Positions 1 to 14,000 of a stretch of 64,000 nt of DNA are shown one piece after another (positions within the stretch are counted from its first letter, which is position 1; every line of letters starts with the position of its first letter). Both the position numbers and the translations under genes were made by a program. Below the pieces are notes generated by a model. That model saw only the letters and a program-made list of their open reading frames with translations, ran no database searches and was not told where the DNA came from. The DNA comes from Epiperipatus broadwayi (lineage: Eukaryota; Onychophora; Udeonychophora; Euonychophora; Peripatidae), in assembly GCA_028023455.1 (NCBI GenBank), contig JAQFVV010012394.1:22524900-22588899 (forward strand), written 5' to 3'.

Positions 1-1989
1 ACATTTGCTCTCAAAATTTTATAATTCGCCTAGCCACTATCCAAAAAAAATATATATCAATTTTCTAATTCAATATTGTGCCTGCAATCAATATAAAACA
101 TTATGTTTCTGTAAATTATTCCCCCCGATTGTAAAAGAAACATGGTTAAAATTACAAATAATGATTTAATATCACTTAGATGTTATAATTTTTACATTTT
201 ATCAAGATCAATTTTCATTGCAAGCATGAAATTAGAAAAAGTAAATAACTTTATTTTTGCTTTTTTTAATGTTACATAATTTTAAAAATTGTTAATATTA
301 ATATATCAAAAGACAATAACTATAGTTTTCCAGCTATTGTTTTTCAAAATTTGTTTTCATTAGTTTTGAATAATGTACTTTTTACCTATTATATAGTATT
401 TTTTTTTGTTAATTATTTTTGATCACTTTCAATTTTTGTATATATAATTTTTTAAAATATTTCTATTATTAGTAAATAGACATATATTTATGTATATAAC
501 TGTCCATTAAAAATTGTGCAATTTTGTATTTGCATTTTCCATTAACTATTTTTGTAGTTATCTTCACACACACATATATATATATTGTAACAGTTAAAAA
601 TGCACAGCTAACACGATAATCGCCCAAGGGTAATTTGCATACAGCTCCACAATCCACATAACATGATCAAACACTTTTTCTTTTTATATCCTGAAAATGT
701 TAAAATGGTGAGAAATTACGATTTATTTACGTATATACATAATCACAAAACGAATAATATCACAAGTGACAGAAATCCTTGGGAAACATCAGTCTATTTG
801 TCTTTTACTCAGAATTGATTTTTGAATAACAACATTTAGTGATATATTGTTTTATTTAACTGCCCTAGCAAATTGGATGAAAAATTAATATGATTAGATA
901 TCCATTGCCTCAATATGCATGGACAATATATTAATCCTATGCATCTCAATTGTCCCTGGATAGATACAGACTAACCCAGTTTTAAGATTTATTAATCTTA
1001 CAAGCTTTAGGATATATTAGACTTACATAAATCCTTTCAAGCTGTAGTGCTGGGAAAATTAATAATAAGTGACTCGAATATGAGAAACAAAATATCATGC
1101 AAATTAGACGCTCTTTAATATCTGTTTTATTTATAATCAAATAAATATCACCAAAGGCCTGGATAGAAATGATGCACCTACTTGGCATTAATGACTGATA
1201 CTTAAGAACTAAATGGTAGGAATGAGCATCTACTTGGCAAATAACGACAATAATAAAACAAAGTAAGCGGTAGGAACAGCATCTGTATTACACTTATTTA
1301 TAAACAGTGAAAGAATATATAAAAATATATACAGTAGGAATGAGTGTCTATCGAATAAATACAACTCAAATTAGATGGCTGAGTGTAAAAGGCAGGAAAA
1401 GCATTTGACTCATTTCTGGACAATAAAAATTTTATATATACATATATGGGTGTGCATAAATGCAATCATTGGGCTATTTGTGTTATTTAAGCAATTTGTA
1501 CTCTGTATTGTTAATACATTCCATTCCAATGTGCACTTACACTGAACTACATTTTCCTGCAGTTTTGTATATATATGTAATAAATTTTGCATATATATGT
1601 TGATATGCTTTATGAAGTATGAAATTATTCTTTCTTCAATACTTTGGTTTTCTGTTCAGCTTTAAAGTGTTTTTTAAAACAAAATAAAAATGAATTTTAA
1701 AAACATTAACATTTTCTTCAAAATTACTATGATTCTGAAATAAGAAAATATTAAACATAATTCTTAAAAAAATATAACAATAAATATTATGTGATAAATA
1801 ATAAGTTAAGTCTAAGAAAGAAGTAAAAAATCTTAAAGATATACCTAATAAGGGTCAATGTTAAAATAAAAAAATACATTGAAATGGGAAATATATGTAT
1901 AAAATACATCTCAAATTCTATAAGATAAACTTTAAATTTGATTACATATAATATCAAACTTCTAATTTAGTAATTGATATTCTCCGTAC
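1..1989 (-). other. UBA6 intron sequence after exon l
   Basis: AT-rich sequence with no further E1 exon that I can recognise. It includes a diverged minisatellite, listed separately. Open frames here are short and low-complexity. Confidence 0.6.
1161..1410 (+). repeat. Diverged minisatellite, about 54-64-bp unit
   Basis: Five spaced occurrences of a GGTAGGAATGAGCATCTACT-like block start near 1161, 1215, 1269, 1333 and 1391. Units have drifted, and AT-rich filler separates the conserved blocks. Confidence 0.6.
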
Positions 1990-2095
1990 CTGACTTGAAT
2001 AAGATTCTGTAAGATGAGGCACTATAACCTGGATATGGCCTTTTGTTCCCAGAGTTCCAGATTCCATTAGAGCTCTTCTTGTAGAGACACATCGA
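1990..2095 (-). CDS. UBA6: UBA6 exon l (ESGTLGTKG...PHLTESY)
   Basis: The exon is 106 nt, phase 2 to 0, acceptor AAATTTAG and donor GTACGG. It encodes [20 protein letters not shown], then [15 protein letters not shown]. The next family segment (DPP.....P.CTLK, with the catalytic cysteine) is not present between 1 and 1989. It is presumably left of the window. Confidence 0.96.
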
Positions 2096-5000
2096 CTAAA
2101 TTTAAAGTGTAGTAAATGCAATTCTTAAAATAATAATCCACATATATAAAAAACCAAATGTGGTAATGCTAAATTGGTAACTAAAATAAAAAAACAAATT
2201 TACAAAAACAACTGTTAAAATTAACCACTTACTAAAATCTTAATGCCACCTAGTATTAAAATTAATCTACATTTGTATGTAGATGGACTTTAATACTAGG
2301 TGGTATTATAAATTTATTAGTCAGGTAATTTAAATAAAGGTTATTGGGTATATATATTTTGAGTGTATGTAATTTAATTAAAAAAACATCATATGTATAA
2401 CATGGTCAATCATTATCAAAATTTTTATTATCAAATTATCAATAATCATTGCCTTGCTATTTATTAATTTAACTTACTGAGGTTTAGAAATAGTGTGATA
2501 ATGAAAATATTTTCTATTAGTGCCTTAATTAAAAAAACTGTCTCTGACAAAAATTTTGATTTCAGAAAAAATAAAATTTGCAAAAAATAAATAATTCTTT
2601 AGAAAACAACAAACCTCAAAAGTAAGATTTTAAAAGAAATAAAATTGCATATGTATTATAACTGACTGAAGACTTATCCATGTTTTGTTTTTTTCTCCCT
2701 TCCAAGCAACGATATTAATTTCCATTTCATGCATTGATATATCTTTGATCTTTTCTTTAATCAAGTGAATTTTCACATATAATGATCATGATTAATAAGA
2801 TTGGATTTGCTTTCTAATTTCAAACAGGTTTTCAATTTTTCCACATATTCTCATGCTTATTTTTGAATTATTTCACTATTCAAAACACAATATTAATTTA
2901 TTATATACTATTATATGTGATTCAAGTTTTTCTATTGTCAACTTTTTAAGAATAAAGCACAAATATACATTTTTTTCTTCGGGTAGCATTTATTATATGG
3001 CATTCTAGATCTTACTAAATTCAGTTTATTTTATTTTCCAAGTTCAATAAGATGTTCACTTAGACAACTTACATTGTTTTTTTAATGTAACTGGCCTATA
3101 AGTTTAATGTACTATATATAATAATCAATAAAGCAAGTCATATATCGCATGATTTTTGCTTTTTAAGTTTGTATTACAGATATGTAATATAAGGACAGAC
3201 CAATAGCTCAAACCTGATTGGTCTGAGGATAGGAATAATTCTAGATAGAGATTTTAAGTGCTTTCTCTTTGGTATTTATCAATAAAAGCTTGTTAGAGCT
3301 ATTGATATGCTCCTTATATTAAATATACTATCTTGTTCTCTTTTTGTAGATTAGTGTCTCAGAAAATATTTTCTAATATTTTTTTTTTTAATCAAAATTT
3401 GTTTAATAAAACTTAAACAATAGTACTTTGTCCACCATTTTAAAATTTCATTTTTGCTAATGAAACATTAATTCTATTTTCATCACTTAATGTCTTATAT
3501 TTTGATTACCATTTTCTTAATAAAGTTTCTTAATATTTCATACATTTCTTTCTTTGAATATAAATTCATCATTAGTTTTTATGAATCTTCTTCATTGGTC
3601 TTCTAGCCAATTAGTGTATTTTTATAGAATGTTTTTTTTTTAAATCTCACAGTTGCTCCTTTCCTTATCAGAATTATCCTTTTCTACATTAGTTTCAATG
3701 TTTTTATATGATCCAATCTTTGCTAAACTTTTTTTGTTCATATTTATGCTATTGATTTTAAGTAATCACTGTTATATTTTTTCTTTCTGACAGCTTTCAC
3801 AAAATCTCCTGAATAATGATCTATATGATTATAATGACTTATTGGTACCTTTACCTGGGCTGCATACATTACCAATAAGAAGCCAAAAATATTCTCTGAT
3901 AAAATTTGCAAAGTACTTTATAATAGTAAATGCTGCGACATATAATCGTATAGTTAAGAATAGAATATTTTATTTTTTCCAACATAATCAACAAATATTC
4001 TATTTAAATTTATTAAAGCTATTTACTTGCACCTTCTATTAAAATTTATAAAAACTTAGTCTTATATAAGGCAGGGTTGATGAAAAATCGACTAGACACG
4101 TTTCTATCTATAAAATCTACCACCACCAGTTCAAAAAAAACAATGTTGAGCTGTATAATGTGACCTCAACTGGTCTCCTGACAAGCTAATGATAACAGGG
4201 TGGATTGACAGAAACATGAGATTTGAGTTGTTTGGTGTGATATCAGCTAATATTTTAAGTTGTGATATTAAGTTTGATTGACAAAAACATATTTTGCAAG
4301 AGGTTAGTTGATTTTTCAGCAAATGTTGGATGTAAAACCATAAGTTTCTATAAATTTCAATAAAGGATAGAAATAAATAATGCTAATAAATTACATATTT
4401 ATGTAATATTTAATTAATTTATGTATATAGGTAAAAACAGCCTTTAAATAACCTATTTCAGAAAAAAGGCTTTTCGCATAATCCCTTATATAAATATTAA
4501 CAGGTTTGTCAATTGCTGGATATAAGCATTTGCATAGTTTTTCATTCTTATTTAATCCTTTAGCTAACAATAGCTAAATACTCATTTATTGGTCGGTATT
4601 GGACGGTTAGTTGAGTTGTCTATTTGATAAAAAAAATCCCAAACTGTTGGGAAAAAAAAATCAAGTTGCCACAGCTTTTTTGATTTGAACTGAAATGGTA
4701 GGCAAAAAATAAGTATGCATTCATCCCGAAGCCTTTTACAATTTATGAATTTATTCTGTAGATATTTGGTGAATAAAGTACATGACATTGGTAGGATGAC
4801 AATGATTAATAATTATCCTTCCAGAAACCTTTATATAAACATTTGGTTTAAATTGTTTATGTTTATTGACTCTAATAACTTTTGTTTTTAAAAAATATTT
4901 ATTTCATTATTCCCTCAACATTTTGAGCTTTGATAGCTTCACATTACTCAATTTTTTAATCAAGTGGAAAGGGCCATCTTATTTTTCTATCTGCTTTTAG

Positions 5001-8000
5001 AAGTAATGAATTATAATTCTAATTAAATTTTCTTTTATTAAGTCTGCGCTGATAATATTTTCTTTTGGCAATCAATAGTGGTTCTATGAACTGATCCAGA
5101 GAGCATTCATGTAGCTAATTTATTCTTTTCTTCACTCTGTTCTCTGCCCAAATATTCAATTCTACATATCTCTTATACCATCCAGCAAGGTCAATTTCCT
5201 TCATCTTTTCTTTTTATTTCCATTCACCATTTCTTCCACAACTAATAAATGACTCAAAAAAATAGTCTGATTTCTTGAAAAATCTACCTCAAAAGCTGCT
5301 AAATGCCACCAATTTTAGATTTAAAATTTTTAATTTTTTCATATATTAATGTTGTGCTGATTATTATTACTAATTTAAAAAATAAAATTTCCTTTCACTG
5401 TAAAAATAAATATACTAACTAATCCTAAGAAATTTTCTATTTTAAAGTATAGAATTGTATTTTAAATAATGTCTAAATTAATCTAATCATGTATAAAATT
5501 ATAAGATAAAGACTAATCTTTATATTAAGTAAATCTAACATAGTTCAATAAATATGAATATAAAATTTACCTATCAACATATCTTCTTGCTTCTACATTG
5601 TCTAATGCATTTACTACACAATCCTGCCTTTCAAAAAATTCATCAGTATAAACTGTATCTTCAGTTAGTGGACCAACTAAAAATAAAGCAAAATAAAAAT
5701 AATAAGAATGCTTCACAAAGATAAGTAATGTGACTTATCAGAAGGTTAGTAGATTATGTACTAAATGATAATGTCCAAATTTCATAAACTGCTTTTAAAA
5801 TATATAGTTTGAACTTATTAATTTTAAAAATAATTTATTATTTGTTTAAATGTCATGATAAATAACAAGACTTATGTTTAATAATTTTTCTAATATCTAT
5901 TAATATTAACAAAAAAGATGAAGTAGAAGATACTGAATATAAAATATGCAGAAATTAAATTGACATGTCTGAATACATATATTACTAAATTATTTATTAA
6001 TTGTCTATACATTCTTGTGGAATATAATTTTATATTTTATTGCAGTGAAAACATTTTTAATATATATATAACAACAAAAATGGCATCTGCTTCAAAACAA
6101 AAAGATTTTTTTTGTCATTATTTCCATATTTTCATCTATTCATAATTTAGCATGTTTAGTGATTGTTGAGTTAATATGTGAAGAAATAAACTTCTTTATA
6201 TATCAACATTTAATTTTTTTTTTTTTAATTCTTGTATAATTTTTTACTTCAATTATTTTTTAACTGAATTTTTTCACTGTTAGATCTTTAATTCCGACAA
6301 TTTGGATATCGGATTAAATTTGAGAGTAAAACTAACTTAACATGTGAAAAAAGAATAAAATACAGAACAAATAAACTAAAGACAAAAGATATATATATAC
6401 ACAAATACTTTTAATTCAGATTAATAAATTTATAACCTGAGAAGATTTAAAATTATACAATAAATTAGATTTCGTAGTGTTTCTACAACACTATCAATTA
6501 TTCATATCTATTAATATTACATAATTTCATTTAGCCCTTAAGCCATCCTACAATCATAATGAAAATTGACAGACTTGTTTTTGATTTTCTATACTTCACA
6601 TTCGCCTTCAGGAGAAAAATCCTTTAATCGTAATAACCCTAGATTTCTCTTATTCTACTAATTCCAAAAATTCTCCTCTCCACAGTTCTTAAAATTTCTC
6701 AAAGTATCTTTTATTCTCTGGGATAACAATGACAAATTTAGCAATGTTATAATCTAATTATAAAGTTTTAATTCCCAACTTTAAAAAAGATTATTTAATC
6801 ACTTATGAAAATAATTTAACAATTTCTTTTATTTTCAAATATAATTTATAAATGTATGTCTTTTAATCAGATTTAAATTATATTAATTAAAAATTTTATT
6901 TTTATTAGAATTTAAAAATTCTTTCTTTCATTTAAATAATTTTTGTTAAGCCAGATATAATGGCTTTTAATAATTATAAACTACTAATTACAAATAAGAT
7001 TATTTATTTAAATTTCTATTTATCATTAAATCTATTTCATCCTCATCTCATTTCCATTTTTATATTTAATTCTAATTATAACACTTTATTATAAAATATA
7101 TTAAATTAAGATTTTGATATCAACATTTTTTTTAATACTAGTTAATCATGTTGTTCGTAATAATAACTTATCTTGCATTCCAATTCATAAAAAATTAATA
7201 GAGGCTCAATAAATGTAAGACTAATCTTTGCACCAAAATAAAATAGTTACCTTATAACAATTTTTCTCTCTCACTATAACTATGCCATCTGGTGTAAGCT
7301 TTAGTAATCAATAGATGCCAGAGCCTAATAAAATTGCTATTTAGTAATGTTCTATCCAATATTTCTAGACTAGTTGCTATCTTATGACTTTCATCAGAGA
7401 GGAGTTTTTGATCTGAGAACAGGCACTGAATCTAATGAACCTTTCTTCTAGCAGCCATCTTTTACTTCGTTTTATTATCAAGCTACCAGCCAAAATAGAA
7501 AAGCATTAATATTTTCACTCAAAGCCAATCTGCTTCTATAGTCATATCTATCTGAAATCAATATAGTATCTATATATTAAGGTATCCTTGTTTTTTTAAT
7601 AACTATGGGTATTCCTATCCTGTGGCCAGAATTGGCATATATTGATTTCTAAAGCTTTCACTGGGTGGATAAATATAGTAAGAGAAAAAAAAATTGCTAT
7701 TGAACAGCAATGTGTAAGCTGGTGTCATATGATATCTTATTGATTTTATATAGCTAGCTATTTTCTTCCTGAATTCTTAATTAGGATTTGTTTGCAAAGG
7801 TGAATGTGGTATTTATCAAAACCCTTTTTTTTCTCTCTCTTTTTTTGGGGGGGATGTTTTTTATTCAAAGATACATTTGTCTATTCAAAACATGCTGGAT
7901 GCATATATGTTGATATTAATTCTGAATGATCACTTATTATTAAAAACAAAATCTTTAGCACATCCTAAATAAGATCGGACTAAGCATGTAAAACTGGGAC

Positions 8001-11000
8001 TGTAAAATGAAAAGATTAATTAAATTAATAATTTTGAAAAAATATCAGTAACTAAATAAAAGAATATTATTAAAAAGAACCTCTCCCCCTCTTCCACTAT
8101 ACCTATAATTTTCATAAATATTTTGCAAGCTGCCTGCAGTGCCATTTCTGGATCAACACATGCATTTGTAGTAACATTGTTTAGCTACTCCCCACAAAAA
8201 TTTTAAAGCACTAGTTTATCTGGATCACAAATATGTGACAGCATTTTGTACTTCATCGATTGCCTTCAATCCTCTCTCCGCCATCATGAAATCTTGAAAA
8301 CCAGTTAAAACATTCTTGTGTCTCAAGGCTTCATTGCTACACATATTTTAAACCATTTCAAACATTTCAGTAGTAAAATTTAATGTAAGCATACTATTCC
8401 ATCATGGGTGTACAAAACACAGTATCACAATTTATATCATAACACATAATCTAGAACATAATAATACCTTCAAATTTTTGTAATGAATATCTAAAGCATG
8501 TTATTACATAATTCATGCATTGATTCAAGGTCAGCACTATAGGCAGCTTAAAGAAAAAATCAATTCCCTTTTAACTAATATAGAGTGTATATGCAGTTTC
8601 ACTTATTGGTGATTCAAGATAGTGTATAAAAAATAAAATAAATACACTTTAATGGGGAAAAAATTAGAAATTTTCTAAATTTTAATTTTTTACTTAACAA
8701 TGCATATATAGTATGTACAAATACCTACATATGTGCGTGCATTAAAAATGCATATTATAATATGGTTTGCTACGATCTACGAAAATCAGTAATTGGATCA
8801 CAGTTTGGAACAAAATATTGCAAATATGGAGGTCTTCTATATACAAATATATACCACAAGGCTTAATTGGTAAAAAACCTAGTATATTTAAGTACCAAGA
8901 CATCTAGAATTTGCATCAATGAATTTACTAATATTATAATTGAATTTTGTTATTAGTAGTAATAAGCATAATGCCAATAGCATTTGTATAAATAGTAACA
9001 ATATAAATAAGTGTGAATGTCAAATTCTCAGTTGGAAGACTGATCAAGATTGTTTTTTTTTTTTTTTTTAAGTGTCATAGCATCGGCCGGGACGCGAAAC
9101 CGCAACTCGGGCAACTGCCTGCAAGTGCAAGGCAGTCGCGCTGACCTCTCGACCACCAATGCAAGATTGTTAAGCACAGATTATTACAAACAAGCAATAA
9201 TCCTTTCTTATTATAGGTGGTGGTCTACTACTGCTTACAATTCTCTTAACATAATTTAGGATGTCATTTCAATTTTGCAAGTAAATCATAAACTTTAATA
9301 ATCCTTTAAATAATAAAAATAAAATTTAACATATACATGCAAAATATATTTTAAATATTGTAAATACCTTAAGCATTCAGAGGATGAATAATTGAGATTA
9401 AAACCTTTGAATAATCTAAAGATTTACTTCTATATTAGTTAACAGAATAGACAAAAAATGAGAACATACTGGGCAATATGTAGTATATTACATGACAAGC
9501 AATTGTGTCAACCCTGTGTACAAAATAAATAAATAAAATTGCAAACAGCATAATTTTGTTTACAACAAAAACATGTTTTATATAAGGTGAGATAGAAAAA
9601 TATCTAAATGTGGTGTAAATATTTTTACCCAGGAAGGGGCTGTTTTTTGAAATCTGAAAAGCTCTCAAGTCCAAATCCCAAATTTCATATTACCATTGTT
9701 GCTTATATAGTAATTAAATTATGAGTAGATATGTTGTTGTTACCAATAATTAATAATAATATTATCAATGTCTGAATAATTCACAGGAAATTTTTTAAAA
9801 AATGATCTGAATAGTTTATTAATTCTAAACACAAAAACAATAAGATTATATTAGTTAGGATTTTAATTGACATTCTATTATTTCAATTAAATACAGCATA
9901 TCAATATTAATATTTAATAATGATAACTTACCTTTGTACTGCTGAGCCTCTATTTGGATATCTAAAATTAATAATAATGACAATTTATAAAAAAAAAGGG
10001 TATGTGATTTTTTAAAACTTACATAACTATTTACATTTATGTTTCCATTAAAATTATTAGTGATCTTTTTATTGCTTTTTAAATTAGATACATATTTACA
10101 TTTCATTATTGTTTTTCTCTGAAGTAAAACTTAGCTTTATAACTTATAGCTCTCGAGTTACTAAAGCATCAATAGCACGGACCATAAAGTACTCGTATCA
10201 TAATCTCAAATAAAGACATCCAGATCTCCAATGAGGTTATTTTTAAAATTATTTTCTGGATGTTGAGCAAAGAATCTGCAAAAGAATTATGACATTAAAA
10301 AAAGACTTCTTATAAGGTTTAAAGTACCCCCCCCCCCCATTAGATTCAACAGTTTGGACAAATAGATTGAATCTACCTAGATATTACTGGAAACTCATTA
10401 ACAGTTTTAGTAAAATTCAATGTCATTGCACTCATCTACTTCATAATTAGATTAAAACAGCCACTGATCTGAGGTCAAAATACAAATCAGTTAATAATGG
10501 CCTACACGAATATAGTGGCAGAATTAAAGGACTTAATAAAGTCACTAGTGATTCTATTTCCTGGATGAAATCTCTACGGATTCCTTTATAATATTTGTTC
10601 AAATTATCTAAAAAAAAAAAAATCCATATGCTAAATAAATAAAGTAATAATAAATATTATAAAAATCAATTTCTATCCCCTCCTTCTGTCGAATTCAATA
10701 AGTTCTCACAGGAAACTTCAATCTTAAAAAAACCTTGAAAGCAAAAAAAAAAAAAAGCTGTCTAAAACTTTCACATTAATCAAACTTCAAATAACATGCT
10801 TCCAAACACTTGTAAAAAAAATTTCTCAACAAAACTGTAAATCATTCTTGATCATAAAATGAAGTGTTTATAAGTAATATTAAATGTTAAATAAGTCAAT
10901 AAAGATAGTTGCTATATACGTGTATAATAATTAATAAGTTTTGTTAAAATAAGTTATACGTATATAATAATTATCGTTTTATTAAAATAAGTTTTATTAG

Positions 11001-14000
11001 ATGAAATAGACAGGAATTTTGTAATTAAATTTGGTACGCTATTAAAGATAAGCGCTTCAGATTAGAAACTAATTAAGCAGCTAGATTAAAAGTGCTGATT
11101 ATTAAAAGTAGACAATAGGAGAATTAATTGGTTTCTAAAATATTCCTTAACAAAAAAAAAAAAGAACAAAAAATAACTAAGCAGCACTTGCAGCGGGGAA
11201 CTCATTGAATGCACACGAAAGTCAAGAGTTTTAACTTAGCAATGGAACAAACCCAATGAACTCCACCACTGAAGGTTAAAAAGTGGACCTAGGAACTTTG
11301 CAGGTCATACCGGTCTAAATTATGTTTTTCTTATGCCTTCATGGCCAGCGTTCGTATGTTAAACTTAAATGTCTTGTAACTATATATGTAATATTATTTA
11401 TCTGACTGATAATTCTATTAAACTATTTGTCTAATCATTTGGTTTCTGCTGTCTATTTACCTAATTGTTAAGCCGAGTGAGTGGCTGTACATAGCAGAAA
11501 ATTGGCGCAGTTAATCGAAAGGATACGTTCCAGTAGAAAAATCTGGTGCAATTTAAAAACAGTAGTGGATTAGAATTGAATTGTATAATGCAGAGAAAGC
11601 TACAACGAAATTGAGAATCGAAGTCCGGGTGAATATCGAATTAGTAGTCAGAAAAATTGTTTTAGTAAGCGTATTAATTTGTTTTAGTAAGCGTATTAAC
11701 AATAATTTGTTTTAGTAAGCATATTAATAGAAGTTTGTCCCAGTAAGCGTGTTTAATAGTTATCTCGTAGTGAAATAGAAATTTTTTTTTATAAAAAAAA
11801 AAAAAAAAAGCAAAATAGAAAATGATGACATCAGTGCCTCAGGTAACAATTAACGAGTTCAACGTTAATAACCCTTTTGATTGGCCAATTTACCTTAAGA
11901 GAATCGAGAAACTGTTTTTGATTAATGGCACGACAAGCGACCCCATTAAAGTTGCCACATTATTGTGTTATGTCGGGCAACAAGTAATCGAAATAGCAAA
12001 TAGACTCTGTGATCACGAAGAGCCAGAGAATTTGCCATACAATGTAGTTACGGGGAAATTAAATAATTTTTTCAGTCCCCAGCCTTCGAAGCATGTCGCA
12101 AGACTACACTTCAGAAACCGAAGGCAAAACAAGGGAGAGCGTATATGAGATTATGATCAAGCTCTAAGAGAACTTGCTAAAAGTTGCAGCTATGGCGATG
12201 CCTTAGAGGATAATCTGCTTGAGCAATTACTTTGGGGCATGTCAGACGATAGGCTTAGGCAGCAGTTACTGGCCTCAAGAGAGTTGACGTACAACGAAGC
12301 AACCAAAATGGGAGTAGCCCACGAAATAGTACTCGACCAATCAGAAGAATTTAGAAATTTTACCCACAAAAATGACAGTAATGCATATATTCGGAAAACT
12401 GAAAATAAATCCCAACCTATTAAGAGCAAAACATACGAGATAGTGTGTTATTGCTGTGGAAAAAAAGGCCACATGGCTCGTAAGTGTAAATATAATAAGG
12501 AGCATTGTAGTACTTGTGGTAAGGTTGGGCATTTGCAGAAAGTATGTCGAAATAAAGGAGAAAAGGATCGTGGCAACTTGCCAACTTGTAAAGTCGAAAA
12601 TAAAAAAAAGTGTGATATTTACAATACACAGATTGGATACGGAAATTAGTTTATGTTGACAGTTAATTTATTAAAGACACCAGTGAAAATGGAAATTGAC
12701 AGCGGAGCTGGGGTGTCAATGATGACACTTGAAGACTGGGAGAAAGTAGTACAAAATCGAAAAAATCCTCCTTTATTAATGAAGACAAGTTTAAGAGCAA
12801 AAGATGCTAGCGGAAATAATATACAAATATTAGGGAAGGTGATGGCTCAGATTGAATTAAATAGTAAGGTTCGAACCCTACTGTTATATATAGTACAAGG
12901 CGGTCTAAATCTTATTATAGGTAAGGAATGGTTCGATGCTTTGGGAATAGAGATATGTGTGATAAATAAAGTTGCTATTGAACAAGAAATGAGAAATAAA
13001 TATTGTGAATTATTTAAAAGTGATGAGGGAAAAATTATTACGATGCCTATAAACATAGAGCTACAAGGTGGTGCGACCCCCGTTATCTGCAGACCCAGAA
13101 AAGTTCCTTTTGCACTGCAAACTAAGGTGGAACAAGAGTTGATAAATCTGATTAGTAAAGGTGTATTAACGCCAGTCGAGAAAACGGAATGGGCCACTCC
13201 AATCGTGGTTATATCTAAGCCAAATGGGCAGATCCGCATTTGCGGAGATTATAAGAACACAATAAATAAAAACCTCACTAAAAGTCAGTATCCTGTACCA
13301 AATGTCAGGGAAATACTGGAAAATATGCAAAAGTCAAGTCACTACGCTAAAATGATTTAAAGGCCGCATTTCACCAGATACCAGTTTCTGAACGCACCTC
13401 AGAATTGCTAACTATTACAACACATAAGGGATTGTTTAAGTATAATAGATTGCCTTATGGAATTACGGTTGCACCAAATATTTTCCAGGCCAAAATGGAC
13501 ATGCTGTTCCAGCAAATGGATGGTGTAACACCGTATTTTGATGATATTTTGGTTGTGGCCAATTCAGAAGAGGAAATACGTGAACGAGTTTTAAAAGTTT
13601 GCGACAAGTTATGTAGTTTTGGAGCTAAAATAAATTCAGACAAATGTATCTGGATGGCAACTGAATTAAAATTCCTGGAACACATAATCTCAAAAAAGAG
13701 AAAGAGACCCGACCCTCAAAAAATTGCAGCCGTAAAGGAAGCCCGAAGACCTAGAAATGTTAAAGAACTTCAAGCTTTCTTAGGACTTCTTATAAGAAGT
13801 TTTTCTTAAGGGGAAAACTCACATAGCAAAACCGCTACACAATTTATTAAAAAAGAGCCAAAAATGGATTTGGAATCAAGCCCAAGAAAAAGCTTTTTGT
13901 GATACTAAAGAATTATTAACGTCAAACAGCTTATTAGTACACTACAACAGCAGCCTCGAATTGATATTGACAACAGATGCTTCCGAAGTTGGAGTAGGAG

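Noticed and set aside
9080-9162. Functional tRNA gene
   Set aside because: The poly-A tail, target duplication and poor T-arm pairing point to a retroposed copy.
12190-13685. Minus-strand frames opposite gypsy gag and pol
   Set aside because: Antisense shadows of recognised gag, protease and RT.
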